64,000 nt of DNA, taken from assembly GCA_036971475.1 (NCBI GenBank), contig JBAIZL010000005.1, forward strand, positions 173,438,386-173,502,385, given 5' to 3'. The translations under genes and the position numbers were made by a program. Below the pieces are notes generated by a model that was not told the origin of the DNA, ran no database searches, and was given only the letters and a program-made list of their open reading frames with translations. The stretch comes from Prosapia bicincta. Taxonomy: Eukaryota > Arthropoda > Insecta > Hemiptera > Cercopidae. Shown here piece by piece: positions 10,931 through 23,209 of the stretch; within the stretch, counting starts at the first letter, position 1; every line of letters starts with the position of its first letter.

Positions 10931-11689
10931 AATAAAGTTTGTTGTATTAATTTTTTTTCTTGGATTCCACCATGGCTTTTTGGGATTTAACGCAACACAC
11001 TTAACTTGCCTATCATTTCTGCATAAAGGTATTTTTAACGTTTTACTAAGTCCCTTCTCTTAAATAACTTTACTTAATTGCTCCTAGCACTTTTTATTAT
11101 TTATTTATATAAAAAATGTTACAACTCTTCTTAATTTTTTAATAATCTCCCTTAACTATTCTTCTTATATAAAAAACTCCCTAATAAAAAAAAACACATT
11201 CACTTGCAACTTGAATCTTTTACTGAAAAAAACTTGTCTGTACTCTTTTGAAGCTCAAAACTTAGTTCCCGTTTTTCTTGATGGCCTTCCTTTTGAATAA
11301 CAGGCATTTGATCCCCACTTTATTTGAACGAGTGAACGTTCATTCGGCTAACGGTTTTTGCTGTTTGAATTTTCTTGTTACTTAGGCGTTACACTCTACT
11401 TGTATGAGTTCTTCCTTCAAATGTCAAACCTTCCCTTACACTTGTTTACAGAATTAATTTAACTTTAAAAAAATTAAGACTTATTTTGCCAAAACGACTA
11501 CGAGACTGATTTACAACTAAAGTGACATTTATATTTGTAATGCTTTCTTTGCTGGCTTTGTTTTTTTAAGAAAATGCCCAACTTATTATTTCTAAACATT
11601 GATTTCTGTTTTATAATATGCCTCATACATTCTGGCAATTTGGGTTAACTTCCTACTCTAGTCTTTATTCTTTATCATTTAGTTAAGGG
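10931..11689. other. AT-rich spacer, nothing recognised
   Basis: No ORF, RNA or element signature seen. Confidence 0.55.
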
Positions 11690-11990
11690 TGACAGACTAC
11701 AGTGAAAGGGTGAGTGCAGTCACACTAGGTCTAGGCCCTAGGTCTGTACCTTATCTTTATTAGATGTTAATTGAAAGAATATGTGTAAATTTGTTATTAA
11801 AATTATTTTAGTTACAAAGTTTAAAAAAAAATGTGAACAATTAGTTTGAAAGACTGCAGTGAGTGAGTGAGTGCAGTGACTCTAGATGGAAGATTGCCTT
11901 TACCTGTATTAATTAAAAAAATATGTATAAATATTTTTTTGAAATGATTTTAGTCATAACATTTTTCTTACAAATGTGTCATTGAACACT
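11690..11990. repeat. Diverged tandem duplication, about 150 bp
   Basis: The segment starting with AGACTACAGTGAAAGGGTGAG near 11695 recurs as AGACTGCAGTGAGTGAGTGAG near 11852. Both are followed by diverged TAATT...AATATGTGTAAAT and TTTTAGT-rich tails. An old duplication. Confidence 0.5.
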
Positions 11991-12256
11991 TTCGGGATAA
12001 ATAATGTATTTACATAATTTTTTTAGAAAATATATAGAATACAAATTATACATTCAAATTATAATTTTATTATAATTATAATCCAAACAATTAAAATTGT
12101 TTTTACAGAATAGGCTTCATGTTTTTATTTATGAGAATTTAATTCAAACAATATTATTATCATATATTTTTTAAAATCCAGAAAATTAATAATATATTCA
12201 TTTATATTTTAGTTTTGTTTTTTGTTAGTTTGTTTTATTTGGTTTTTTATTTTCAG

Positions 12257-12313
12257 ACACCAGTAATAGTAATTCCTGAGCTGTCTTTTCCAAGAAACGG
12301 AATTCATATGTGA
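12257..12313 (+). CDS. Possible short terminal exon (weak)
   Basis: A strong pyrimidine-rich acceptor (T/G-rich run ending TTTTCAG at 12256) is followed by an 18-codon open frame reading TPVIVIPELSFPRNGIHM and a TGA. No partner exon was identified and the product is not recognised. It could be chance in T-rich DNA. Transcript evidence would decide. Confidence 0.15.
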   Translation, partial: TPVIVIPELSFPRNGIHM

Positions 12314-13546
12314 AATTTTCAACTCTGTTAGAGGGTTTGTTTTATTTTAGGTACAAATTTATTTTTATTACTTTATTATTTATTTATTTTCAGTTAAAAA
12401 CTGAATAGCTTTTACTCCATTGTACAATATTTAGTTTATTAGTTATTAAGTAAGCTGAGTTTATTTTTTGTTTCTCTCAGCATTGTTGTACTATCTTCAT
12501 TTGTTGATGCATTTTATCTCTATCTCTTTATAAAACTTAAGACTTTTAACAAATATATTCATCTTAACTCAAATTAGAAACACATTTTCTTTCTATAACT
12601 TTTGTCACATTTATTTTATAGATCTTTCTCATTGTCATTGATGAATGAAATACGGTAATATTTAAATGAAATTTTTTTTTGTATAATTGAATGAGTGTTG
12701 TGGGGAGTAATAGAACCATATTAGATCTACTTCCACTGTTGTAAAGGGTTGGAACAGAGAAGTATAAGAATTTAAATGTAGTCTAACTCTATATAACCAA
12801 TTGTTATTAACAATTAAAGATCATTAACTAATAAGATATCTTTCTCTGGAATCTGGCACAGAGATTTTAAAAGAGACTTGAAGGCATTGGTGCTTTTGGG
12901 GTACAAACTCACTAAGAAGTTTGTCAAGTAATTTATTTATAAGTTCAAAGGTAAAAGCTTAGCTAGTCAACAAGAGCAATAGAATAGATAAGCAGATTTA
13001 AATATTACAGTAAACTTTCAATAATTGTTAGCAGTTTGTGGTTTGAAAGTTTGGTTATATATGTGCCTGTTATACTATAGGTTATTTTTCATTTATATGT
13101 CAAATAGATTCCATAAATATCTCGGTCATGCAGCATAAAGAAACCATGTGATGGGATTATCACCAGGTATAGATGGTACTAGTACATAAATAATCATTTA
13201 TTTATTTACAAAACTCAAGCTATATGGCTGGATAGAGGGAAAAATTAATAGTCAGCACACCTTATGTATTAATGCTGTTGGCACTATTTTTGTCATATGG
13301 CTTCACAATGGCTTTTTATTTATAGATATTAAGCATTTAAAATTTTACAATAGAAAAAATAAAAGGTTGTAAAAATTACAGTTAGTACAGAAAAAAATTA
13401 AAAATAACAGATTAAACCTAAACTATTTTTTGTAAAACAACTTTAAAAAATATTTTATTAGTTTTTTGTAAATTTGAAATTGGTATTTGTTTTTTAGGTT
13501 AATAATTTAGTAACCCTGTGAAATACATACTACGTCCTCTCTTTTT
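12314..13546. other. AT-rich spacer, nothing recognised
   Basis: No supported feature. Confidence 0.5.
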
Positions 13547-13833
13547 GGATGTAAAACTGTACCACTTCGGTAAGAGGGCTAATTTCCGGATGTTAAACTG
13601 TACCACTTCGGTAAGAGGGCTAATTTCTGGATGTTAAACTGTACCACATCGGTAAGAGGGCTAATTTCCAGATGTTAAACTGTACCACTTTGGTAAGAGG
13701 GCTAATTTTCGGATGTTAAACTGTACCACTTGGGCGAGAGGGCTAATTTCCGGATGTTAAACTGTACTACTTTGGTCAGAGGGCTAATTTCTGGACGTTA
13801 AACTGTACCACCTTGGTAAGAGGGCTAATTTCC
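13547..13833. repeat. 41-bp minisatellite, 7 copies
   Basis: Seven head-to-tail 41-bp units containing GTTAAACTGTACCACTT and AAGAGGGCTAATTTC, with 1-4 substitutions per unit and no length changes. 41 is not a multiple of three, so it is not a coding repeat. Confidence 0.95.
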
Positions 13834-13956
13834 TGTGTTGGTCCCTAATTAAGGATTTAGAATTCCCACTTCAATAAAAATTTTTGAGTAATAACCCAGG
13901 CTATGGATGTGCACATAGTTATAACAAGACAAATAATTCAATTACTTTACACATTA

Positions 13957-14800
13957 CTACTCTAAAATGAAATTCTTAAAATTCCCGGTCAGCAGTTTCC
14001 TGTTGACCTCTCTTGTGAATAATACTTTTATTTGGCACCAGTCTTGTATTTTGATTAATGTTTGCTGCATTACTTTGGTTGCCTCATCCGGAAATTTATG
14101 TGTCGCAAACTTGGTTACATCATCAGCAAATATTATCAAGTCAACTCCTTCTGGTTGCCCTTAAGGTATGGACCCTTTGCTTAATGATTTGAACCCTGTA
14201 TAATGCTGTTTTCAAGTTCAACTAGTGAGGACACAACTCCATTCATTAACTGCCCTATTTGTAGCTCTTCCTTTAAGAAATTTGACCAAATATTTGAGTT
14301 TTTTTCTTTAATTACCAGCATCATTCTCTGTAATAGCATGGATTTATTTTGTCAAATGCAGCTTTGAAGACTAGTAGTACTGCCACTGTTTTTAACTTTG
14401 CTTAACCAGCTTATATTAAATATGTCAAATATGTCAGGGTGTCGCCTGTGCTTCGCCATTTTATGAAGCTAAATTGTTTGTTACTAGCTGAATTTTAGAT
14501 TCTAATCCATATTAAATAAATGTTGACAAGTCTTTCCATCAGGTTTTCCAGCTAAGAAGTAATAGAAATTGGTTTATAGGAGGACACTATGGTAGGGTTA
14601 TTTTCTGGTTTTGGTAAAGGAAGAACGAGGGATGTTTTCCAAACTTGTAGAATGTTACCTGTGTCTAATATTTTGTTAAACAAATTTAAAATTTTATTAT
14701 GGAGCATTGGCGAACAATGCCTTAGGATTTCATTGGAGATATCAACCTGGCAGGGGGCGAAACTACTTCATTGACTGACTCCTGTTATCAGTTCTGTTTA
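13957..14800 (-). pseudogene. Reverse transcriptase of the minus-strand non-LTR element
   Basis: Conceptual translation gives, in order, a finger region with SLENIPRSSFTKTRK and LHKMAKHRRHPDIF, motif A as VFKAAFDKINP (near 14340-14375), and motif C as MIIFADDVTKFATHKF within the open frame 14139-13957, which continues QQTLIKIQDWCQ. Motif A and the FADD Asp pair are conserved. The motif B region (14160-14280) is poorly preserved. At least four frame changes; non-functional. Confidence 0.75.
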
Positions 14801-15268
14801 AGTAAAGGGAATGTTAGCTTCATCAAAAGCAAGAAATAGATGTTCGAATCTCTATATCAATTTTATCTTCTCCAGTGTCAATGTGTGCCGCCAATCAACT
14901 GCTTTTCCTGATCTGCATCCGTTATAATCATGGCTTTGGGAGTATCGTCCTCTAGCGAGTATCCTGCCAGTGCTTTTATCTGGTGTATTTTAAAATTAGT
15001 CTTACCTTTAATTTGCATGGAATTTTTTTCTATAAAGTGGAGTTGGTGTATTTTCGCTTTGCCATGAATTTTACTTGGGCTATAGGATTGCTTTACGGAG
15101 CCTAGCATTGCATTCAGCTTACATTATTATGTTTGTGGTTCCTCTTTCTTGCCCTTTGTCTCATCTTTCTCAAAGAATTCAAATCCTTATTCCACAAGAT
15201 ATTCATATGCCTGCTGCTGTTTTTTTTCTGTTTCTTTTCCTTAAGAATGAATTTACCTGCTGCTTAGT

Positions 15269-15543
15269 GTAAATCAACCACTATTGTTAAAGAGTGTTTT
15301 TCTTTAATTCCCAGCTTCATTCTCTGTAACAGCATGAATTTATTGTGTCAAATGCAGCTTTGAAGAGTAGTACTGCCACTGTTGTTTTCAGCTTTGTTTA
15401 CCTGGCATATATTAAATTTGTCAATTGTGTCCGGGTGTCGCCCGTGCTTTACCATTTTATGAAGCCAAATTGTTTGTTACTAGTTAATTATTAGATTTTA
15501 ATTTCCACACTAAGCAAATGTAAATCAACTGCTATTGTTTTAA
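15269..15543 (-). repeat. Second copy of an RT segment between direct repeats
   Basis: Positions 15290-15515 closely match 14295-14530 (both contain TCAAATGCAGCTTTGAAGA and TTTTATGAAGC). This extra copy sits between the endonuclease and the linker and is bounded by the short direct repeat TGTAAATCAAC..CTATTGTT at about 15269 and 15520. It looks like a duplication or secondary insertion inside the element. Confidence 0.75.
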
Positions 15544-15599
15544 GATCGCATACATGGATTCTGCATTCCTTAGTAGCCCTGTTTAGACAAGGCAATGCC

Positions 15600-16370
15600 T
15601 CCCAGTTTGTCCTGTTTAAATTACATCTTCCTCTAATGATATGTGGGTTTCTGACTTTTTTTCTGTTTATAGTTTATCTTGAATGTTATGGGAAAATGAT
15701 CGCTACCCAGGTCTTCTCCAACCTTCCTTTTCACTATCTATCTTTTCATGTCTGGTGTGGCAATAGTCAGGTCCAAGGTACTTACAGGATGATTAGATAG
15801 GAACTGGTATATGGGTTCTCTGTTCTGATTTACCATTATGTCCTGGCCTTTAATCTAGTCAAACAGAATCGATCCATTCACATTAACATCTCATTAACAA
15901 CATTTCATGAGTTGTTTGCTATTACAATCTCCTACCAGAATGTGTTACTGCAGTTCTGGGATTATATGTATCAAATCTGCATTATGTGATTAAACCTTCT
16001 TGAGAGGGGATATAAACATTTGTAATGGTACACACGTTCCCTCACCTACCTTTCTCTTATCCTGATGGATTCCACCTTTCCCTCCTTTCTCAGGATGTAA
16101 TCCTCCATGTGTATAGAGTTGTATATGAGTGCTATTAATCCACTACCTCTTTCTACTTCACAAGCCAGGTTGACCTTTTATAATGTTTGCATATCGGGTG
16201 GTGTGAGATTGATTATGTGATAGCGACTTTTGGATGCAGATTATTTTGACATTTACTTCATTGATATAATAATTTAGTTCATACACTTTGTGACCCAAAG
16301 ATCTTGCATTCTAATGCACAACTGTTATAATCTCTTCACCTCTATCTTGTTTATTGATTTTATTGGTATT
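15600..16370 (-). pseudogene. AP endonuclease domain of the non-LTR element
   Basis: Translation on the minus strand gives the APE order: VVH-NARSLGHKVYELNYYI and IICIQKS (metal-binding Asn and Glu region), VGDCNSKQ (corresponds to GDFN), SNHPVSTLDLTIATPDM and LGSDHFPITF (Asp-His pair). This is the L1-type apurinic endonuclease that nicks target DNA. Several stops interrupt it. N-terminal to it (16600-16370) is Lys/Asn-rich sequence that may be an ORF1/ORF2 boundary. Confidence 0.8.
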
Positions 16371-16849
16371 TATTCTACTTCTTTTCTTATCTTTAAATGT
16401 TTGTCTATGAAATATGTGTCAATCCTTTTTATTTGATTCTTCTACTAGGCTTTCAGTAAGGTTTTTAACATATTACTTGGTTGATCACCAGATTTCAATT
16501 AATCTTTTCTCATCTACCTCTCTTATTCTTTGTTAACCGCAATTGTCCTTATTAGTACTTTAATGGCTGGTGTTCTTGTTTCGATTTAGAAATTTGTTGG
16601 AAGTCCTGAGATTGGCTGTTCTTGTATTTATTTAGGAAGAAATTGTAGGCATTCAGTTCACTGTGCATGATATCCAAGGGCAAGATGAGGATCAACCAAT
16701 TGCTCATCTATGTAGACCACTTATATTGTGAAATTTCAGGTCAAGTTAAGGGTAGCTGGTTATATTACTAGTAAGTTATCAATTATTTTATAAATAAATA
16801 AAGAAGGTATTAGAAATAGCTTTATCTGAGTATGTGGTAATGTTTAGCC

Positions 16850-18115
16850 TTAGAACACCATCTGTTAAGAATATTATTAATTGAAATAAGTTTAACTATA
16901 GACTTTTGAAGGTGATGTGCCGTGGTCATGTGTCTGGTAGCCTCTTAGGTTCCAAATGATCTACAATGGTGAAATATAAGGGGTAAAGGCAGTTGTGTTG
17001 CAGGTTCTGCGATGTGCTGCATTTAGGTCCTGGTAGACTGAACTACTGGATGGTATTTCAATCTACTATCTTGTTACAAATGGATTAAACCACAAAACCT
17101 AATTATGCAATTTTTGTAGGTAATTCCAAAGTCAGTAATTTGCTTTGCATAAATTAGTATGAATTATCAGAAGTTGACTGTGCCGTAAGTTTTTAATAAA
17201 CATAATGAGAAAAATTGGTAAAATAAATGTGAACTAAGGTTGATGAAAAAATGTGTTTATATCTTGAAATAAGCAAATTATAATTATTAAGAATTTTATG
17301 TTTTATATTAAGAATTATATTCCACTATAGAAAAATAAAATTTGATATATTTCGATCATTTGGACCAAGAATGATACAAACTGTACATAATTTAAAGTAT
17401 AAAAATGTATTGTCATTGCATAGGTCACAGCCGTGATGTTCCAAATTGTTCTATAAAGAAACGAACAAATATAGTTACCATTACTGTTGTAAGAAAATAA
17501 TTGGAATTATTTATATCATTAAAGTAAAGCGTTGAACTAACAGCTCAGTGGAGACAGTTGAAGTTAAAATATGAAGAGAATCCTGCATGAAACAATTAAT
17601 ACATAACAATTTTAGAGATTTTGTTCATGAAGTCAACTAATGAAGATAGTGTGGTAAGGGTAGAATGATTACTTTTAGACAGGATATTATGTACATCCTA
17701 GAAGCAACTTAAAATATAATAGCTATTTTATTAGTGTTTAGGTATGAATATCTTTCTAGTGAAACCATTTCTTCACGTAATAAAAAAAAAACTTGATTAT
17801 TAGCATTTTTACAGTTGTTTTTTTATAATAACGAAAGTGTATTTATAATAAAATCTAGTTATTTAAAACTTTTTTTTTTAAATTTCAAAATGGTGCTGCA
17901 GTTTTTTATTATTAATTTATTATAAAAATTATTAGTCTTTAAAAGTAACTCCATAATTTGAAGATTCCTGACGATTGCTTAATAAATAATTTAAACATTA
18001 TTTTCATAATTTATTTTTTATTTGTAATAGTTTGCTTTGTATATGAGGACACATCTTTATTCTGTGCCAAGCAGTTTATGAGAGAGGATTTTTGGAGAAT
18101 TATGTATTATCAATG
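16850..18115. other. AT-rich spacer, nothing recognised
   Basis: No supported feature. Confidence 0.5.
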
Positions 18116-18358
18116 TTAAGATGTTAAGCAATTCACTTTACTTGAATTTGTATCATTTACATAGTTTACCACAAAAGCTGCACTTCTTTTTCCTTGTATA
18201 AACTCGTCTAACTGTGTTTCTACATACATCGCTTTCTTACCAACAAAAGACTGCCAATCACAAGTTGAAAAACGTAATTTTGCTTTTTTCCCACCCTGAC
18301 ATTTGTTTCCGTTTTTTTCAAATTTGCGCGTTATAACCTGATTGATTTTCTTCTGCAT
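18116..18358 (-). CDS. Unknown basic 80-residue ORF, possible first coding exon
   Basis: ATG at 18358 opens a Lys-rich frame (MQKKINQVITRKFEKNGNK, then KAKLRFSTCDWQSFVGKKAM and QLDEFIQGKRSAAF). Codon usage looks less AT-driven than chance frames nearby. A GTAAAC donor-like site at about 18170 could end an exon after SAAFV. The product is not recognised. Upstream (18360-18650) is comparatively GC-richer sequence that could be a 5' UTR or promoter. It could equally be a remnant of an unidentified repeat. Confidence 0.3.
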   Translation of the reverse strand: MQKKINQVITRKFEKNGNKCQGGKKAKLRFSTCDWQSFVGKKAMYVETQLDEFIQGKRSAAFVVNYVNDTNSSKVNCLTS

Positions 18359-18812
18359 GTTTTATTAGGAAAAGTTTAAATGTTGGCTATACGATGAACA
18401 GGATGTCTTTTAACTCAATCTGAATAAAAATCAGTTAACCCATAAACATTAGCTACATACTGTTCAAGCCGACTAGCAATTGCAAACTAAAGCCCTAAGT
18501 AAGAAGTGTAGTGCAGGCAGAAAAAGAATGCCGTAATCAGGGATTTCCCAGGAGCAAGATCTGTGTTACGTATCTCCTCCGACACAGGAATTTAACAATA
18601 GGGGAAATGAATCACTTTTACTTTAAATTTTGCTTGAAGGTAAGAGGAATGACCCTTCCCTATTGTATTCTGTCCTGACGAATTGTAGCTGGTAACGCGC
18701 CCATCCAGTAAGGTAAACTCCATATTTCTGCCTATTTGTATATTTACGCGCACTCTTATTTTGTAACATGAATTTGAAGGAAAAATATCCGCGTTATACA
18801 TGCGTAAATACA

Positions 18813-18834
18813 GTATATATATATATATATATAT
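18813..18834. repeat. (TA)n microsatellite
   Basis: Short TA run not next to any recognised PLE. Confidence 0.9.
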
Positions 18835-18979
18835 AACGTTTTTTTCGTTAATTTGGAAAAGGTGACTAGTTTGTACTGTTTGGCATTGAATTAATATTAA
18901 GAAAGTGACTGTTCTCTTTAGTAAAATTAGACTGTAAAAATTGTAGATATGGGGAACTCTAAAAAAGTTAATTTGCACT

Positions 18980-20380
18980 GCGTTTCATGATACAGATAAA
19001 TTATACAGTGTTGTGCCGAAGTTTGTGAAAAGTAATCTCATATATAAAAAAATAACAGCATTTAGACAATTTTAATAAACACCATTTTGAATTGTATTTT
19101 TATCACATGATTCATCATGTGATTCATTTTATCAAGCCACATGTCTGTGGTTTTATTACAATGTTTTAATAGATTATTGCCAGTTCAAACAGTTCATTTG
19201 AGTATTTACTTATTATAAAAGACTAGTCAAAATAAGGGTTGTAATGTATAAAATTACTAATTTTCTTACCAAAAATGTATTTGATGTAGGTTTTGTGTGA
19301 TAAGTAAAACTTGTAAACATATTACTAAGAAAAAATTAATTATGTGATATACGTAATAAAATAATTTAGTTTTGAGCGGTTTAGTTTTGTTGGTGCTCCA
19401 ACTTTAAAAGTTGTGAAGTATCTCTGAATATAAAATTTAGCCATGAACTAAAAGGGACACATTAAAAATTGAATTACTTAACCACTAAATAATTGTAATA
19501 TGTACAAGTCACAATGGAGTCAACTGACATGGTATTGTGTAAATTTAACTATAAATGTATGGCATTAATTATAATACTGCTTTAGGAAGCACATCCCATT
19601 TCTTTTTCACTAACACTATTTGACAGTTTACAACCAAAAAAGTAGAATATGAATCCAACACCCAGGCTTATGTTTTACTTATGTAAATTAAATACTTTTG
19701 TAATAGAGATTTTACTTTTAAAAAAATTGGTATTTGCAGTTTCTGTATTCTACATTTTGAGGTTTTCTAAATCATTACTATTGGTATCGCTTGGGAAAAA
19801 ACCACAACTTGCCGATATTTTTCACAGCATTGAACAATGTATTGATCTAGTGTGAAACACGTCTGCTGAAATATCAGTAAGTAGTGGTTTTTTGCCAAGT
19901 GATGCCAATAGCAGTAAAATTAGGATATTTTTTTATTTAATTTATTTCAGTATAAAACAACATAGACCAGGTTACCTTACATAATTCATGTAAACTCCTA
20001 TATCTTATATATTTTTGTTTCATTTAAATGATAGCAAATTCCTGAAAAAAATCAAACATTTAAAATTATTAATTAGTTTCAGTTAGGGAAAATATTAGTA
20101 TAAATAAATCCTGCATTTAGATCATAATAAAAGTGATTTATTTCTTCATTGCTGTAAAAAAGTTGTCAGGAATATTTTTGACATTGTTTCCAAGTATGTG
20201 TTTTAACTAGTTTTTTTACAAAATGTGAACAAAATGGAAATCAAGCTTTTGATCACCAAAAGTTAAAAATAAAATTAAAATAATATGTGCTTATGATGAT
20301 GAAAAAGAGAAAACTACAGGGATGACTTCTAAAATTTCTGATATGTGATTAATAGTGAAAGAGCAGCACAACAAGAATAT
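18980..20380. other. AT-rich spacer, nothing recognised
   Basis: Only a small inverted repeat near 19105 (ATCACATGA/TCATGTGAT) was noticed. Confidence 0.5.
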
Positions 20381-21438
20381 TTGACACTTTAGCTGCCGAC
20401 CACAATATCGGTGTTATACCGGAGAATATATATATATATATATATATACACGTGTCCGGCCAATTGGCCTGACATAGTTTTTTTGTAGCATAAATGATAC
20501 CTAAATAATCTCTGATGGGCCAATTGGCCCCACATTGTTTTTGTGGTATTTATATTTTCCTATCTCTGTAACACTTAATATTTTTTTGTTTTGTGTGTAA
20601 ATAATAAATAACAAAACCACAAATTCATGTTCCGGTTACCCAATAATAAGCTGACTGGCAAGTAAAGTGTTATGGCGTTTATCACGAAGAGATGTAAATG
20701 TGTCACACGGGAGTGATTTGTGAGTTTATAAATATTTTGTATATAGAACGGAAGTGTAAACATATTCTCTGTCTGATAAGTAATGCTTCAGGTTTGATAA
20801 ATACTACACATGATTCATAACAAGCAAAAGTTTTGTTACTTAGTAATTTACTTTTTAAGGAATTAACGTTATAATTTACTTCCTAGTAAAGGTGAGTTTA
20901 TTTAAGTGTACTAATGTTTGTACTTAACTTCAACCAAGACCGTTTTTGTAAGAATTATTATACAACTGCATATTTAGTCAATATTTCTGACATATTTTTT
21001 AGCTTTTATGACATTTTAAAAACATATAGTGAAAATCAGTATAATACGTCATTAAACATTATTTATTTTAATGTGAAAGTATATAAAGATAAACGTTTTT
21101 CAATGAACTAATTTGTTTGGAATAATCAACTCAACTTCACTAAAATTTTTAAGAAATATGGGTCGTAAATCCTGACGAAAAGCTCCTGAAGTAACACCAT
21201 GTTTTTTAATTTATCTAGCATTTATCTATCAAACAAAAACCATTGTAATTATATCTGTAAGTAGTGTGAAGCTTGTTGTTTAATACTGTACATATATTTT
21301 TCCAAAAGTAGCAACACCAGTTGAGTAGTACAAATAAACATAAAATGTTACTAGACAACAATGTCGGACCTAGTGTTATTTGGTTTAGCCTACTGGGCTG
21401 TCGGGCCGGTTGGCCTGACGTGGCAGCTAAAGTGTTAA
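20381..21438. mobile_element. TTAA-type MITE, 1.06 kb, with GGCCAATTGGCC subterminal repeats
   Basis: The ends read inward ACACTTTAGCTGCCG and ACACTTTAGCTGCCA. The right end abuts TTAA (21435-21438); the left abuts TTGA, explained by one substitution. Near the left end the palindrome GGCCAATTGGCC occurs twice (about 20458 and 20518), and GGCCGGTTGGCCTGAC lies near the right end, suggesting subterminal repeats. A TA tract lies at 20425-20448. No transposase. The end resembles TTAACACTTT at 54508. Confidence 0.68.
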
Positions 21439-22990
21439 ATTAGATATTACAAAATTTAGTTAAAACAGGGAGTAATAATCACTGAAGGTTGAAATAGTCT
21501 AAATATTTGGCCACAATTTAAACCAAACAATTTTTAGCAAAGAATGTTTTCTCTTTCCTTATAAACCATCTATGTTTTATTAAAGAATACATTGGAATTT
21601 ATATATTATATTTAATCAAATACTGCAATTATAAAACTTAATTTCATCAGCATAACTTATTTGATTTTAATATAAAATATTTTTTTCAAATGATTTTGTA
21701 AAAAAAAGAACAGAAATTGTAAATTATTTGTACTTTTGAAACTGGCATTGTCTGTGATCAGTCTATCTAAGGTTATATTTAGAACTAAGATCTAAGGATA
21801 TATTTATTTCAGTTTGTTGGAAAACAATGATGTTAAACAGTATTACATTAAGCTGAACTCTTTACCAAGCAAGAAGGCGTGATCAGATTTTAACCAGTGT
21901 TGTTAGCAATGCTACACAAGTATAATTGTTTTGCTATTGTATATTTAATGTCTTATAATCATCAATAAGGTTTACATATATGTAAAAAGTATAGAAATAT
22001 ATAAGGAATAATGTAAATATTTTTAATTTCAATTAGTTTGTTCATAGCTTTAAACTGTAAATAGTCTATAGATATGTTGTTCTTGTAAATTTAAAAAACT
22101 GCAGTGCAGTGTGAAATATTAATGTTATTGTAATGTAACTAATTTATAAAAACTCGTTTTATGTGGTTTCCCTTAAAAATTGTCTTTGTTTTATTCCCCA
22201 GAAATATTGTTTCAAAATAAAAGCATGAACAAATCCCACAAATCCCCAAAAAACACTTTACTTTGGTCTCTAGCAAACATTGTTGAAACGTTTTGTGCAA
22301 CATTATTATGTTATCAAAAGATATTTTTGATCTTACGATGTGTATAGGTAGATATTACAAAAAAAATCATGATTTATTTTAGACAAATGGACTGAGTACA
22401 CAATTAAACTTGCTCTTCCCTTCACAGCACACAAATAGCCGAGTTAGCTAGGTAAAATCTAGAACAGATCACATTCTTAAGCTGTATGAAAACCCTGTCA
22501 TATAACTTTGTACAAATATTGTTAATGATTTTTCATTTGGAAATTTTCTGAAAGGAAATTTAAGTTACATATTTAAATTCTCTCAAAACATAAAAAATAA
22601 ATAAATATAGCAATAATTAATAACTGCCCAGATACTGAAAATATTTTAACACATAAATCTCTTTGTAACCATAAGAAGATTGTAATATTTATTTGCTAAA
22701 ACATTCTTCAAAATTAAAATGTTTTTTAAAATTATGTTTTAATTTTGGTAGCTCATAGGCTATATGCCTCAACACAGCTAAACAGTCCTATGTAATCTTT
22801 TCCCTTAATATTGTTACATAAATTATATATTGACATAAATTATGGTAAATATAATGGGAATAAAATAAATTTCAATTCTATCCAAGTATTCAAAGAATGA
22901 CATCAGAAGTATGGTAGTCAATAAGCTCCAAGAGTAGATCAGTTGTACCGTTATTACCATACATAGATAATTAATTTTCACAGGGGAATG
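21439..22990. other. AT-rich spacer, nothing recognised
   Basis: No supported feature. Confidence 0.5.
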
Positions 22991-23058
22991 GGGCCACAAT
23001 TGCCTGAAACATTATGTGGCTGTCATGAGAGCTCATAAAATAAGTCTTCATCAAGCTG

Positions 23059-23193
23059 CTACTCTGCTTCATCATGATTACTCTTGTCACGTTTAGATAA
23101 GTCTGACCTGCTGTAATCGTCTTCATATTGGTGATATTCACTTAGATCAGCTGTGTCTAAATTTGAAACACTAGATTTCCCAATCACTATCAC
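23059..23193 (-). CDS. Possible acidic C-terminal exon (weak)
   Basis: A minus-strand frame reads IGKSSVSNLDTADLSEYHQY, EDDYSRSDLSKRDKSNHDEAE and stop TAG at 23061-23059. It is preceded by an AG in ATAAATAG. Composition (Asp, Ser, Tyr, Lys) is unlike the surrounding AT-rich frames. No family recognised and no partner exon found. Confidence 0.2.
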   Translation of the reverse strand: MIVIGKSSVSNLDTADLSEYHQYEDDYSRSDLSKRDKSNHDEAE

Positions 23194-23209
23194 TATTTAT
23201 ATGCAAATC

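Larger units (their letters stand above)
13957..16600 (-). mobile_element. APE-type non-LTR retrotransposon, minus strand, decayed and rearranged
   Basis: Read right to left: APE endonuclease (about 16370-15600), a displaced copy of part of RT (15543-15269), linker (15108-14830), then RT (14780-13957). The order EN-RT and the motifs identify a Jockey/CR1-like non-LTR element. No RNase H was seen and the 3' end lies near 13.95 kb. Stops and frameshifts are frequent throughout. Confidence 0.82.

Noticed and set aside
13547..13833. Regular direct repeats as a CRISPR array
   Set aside because: Repeats are contiguous without spacers, and the DNA is eukaryotic.
19100..19130. Short inverted repeat ATCACATGA/TCATGTGAT as a terminator or structured RNA
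   Set aside because: Nine-base arms are expected by chance in AT-rich DNA of this length; no gene nearby.
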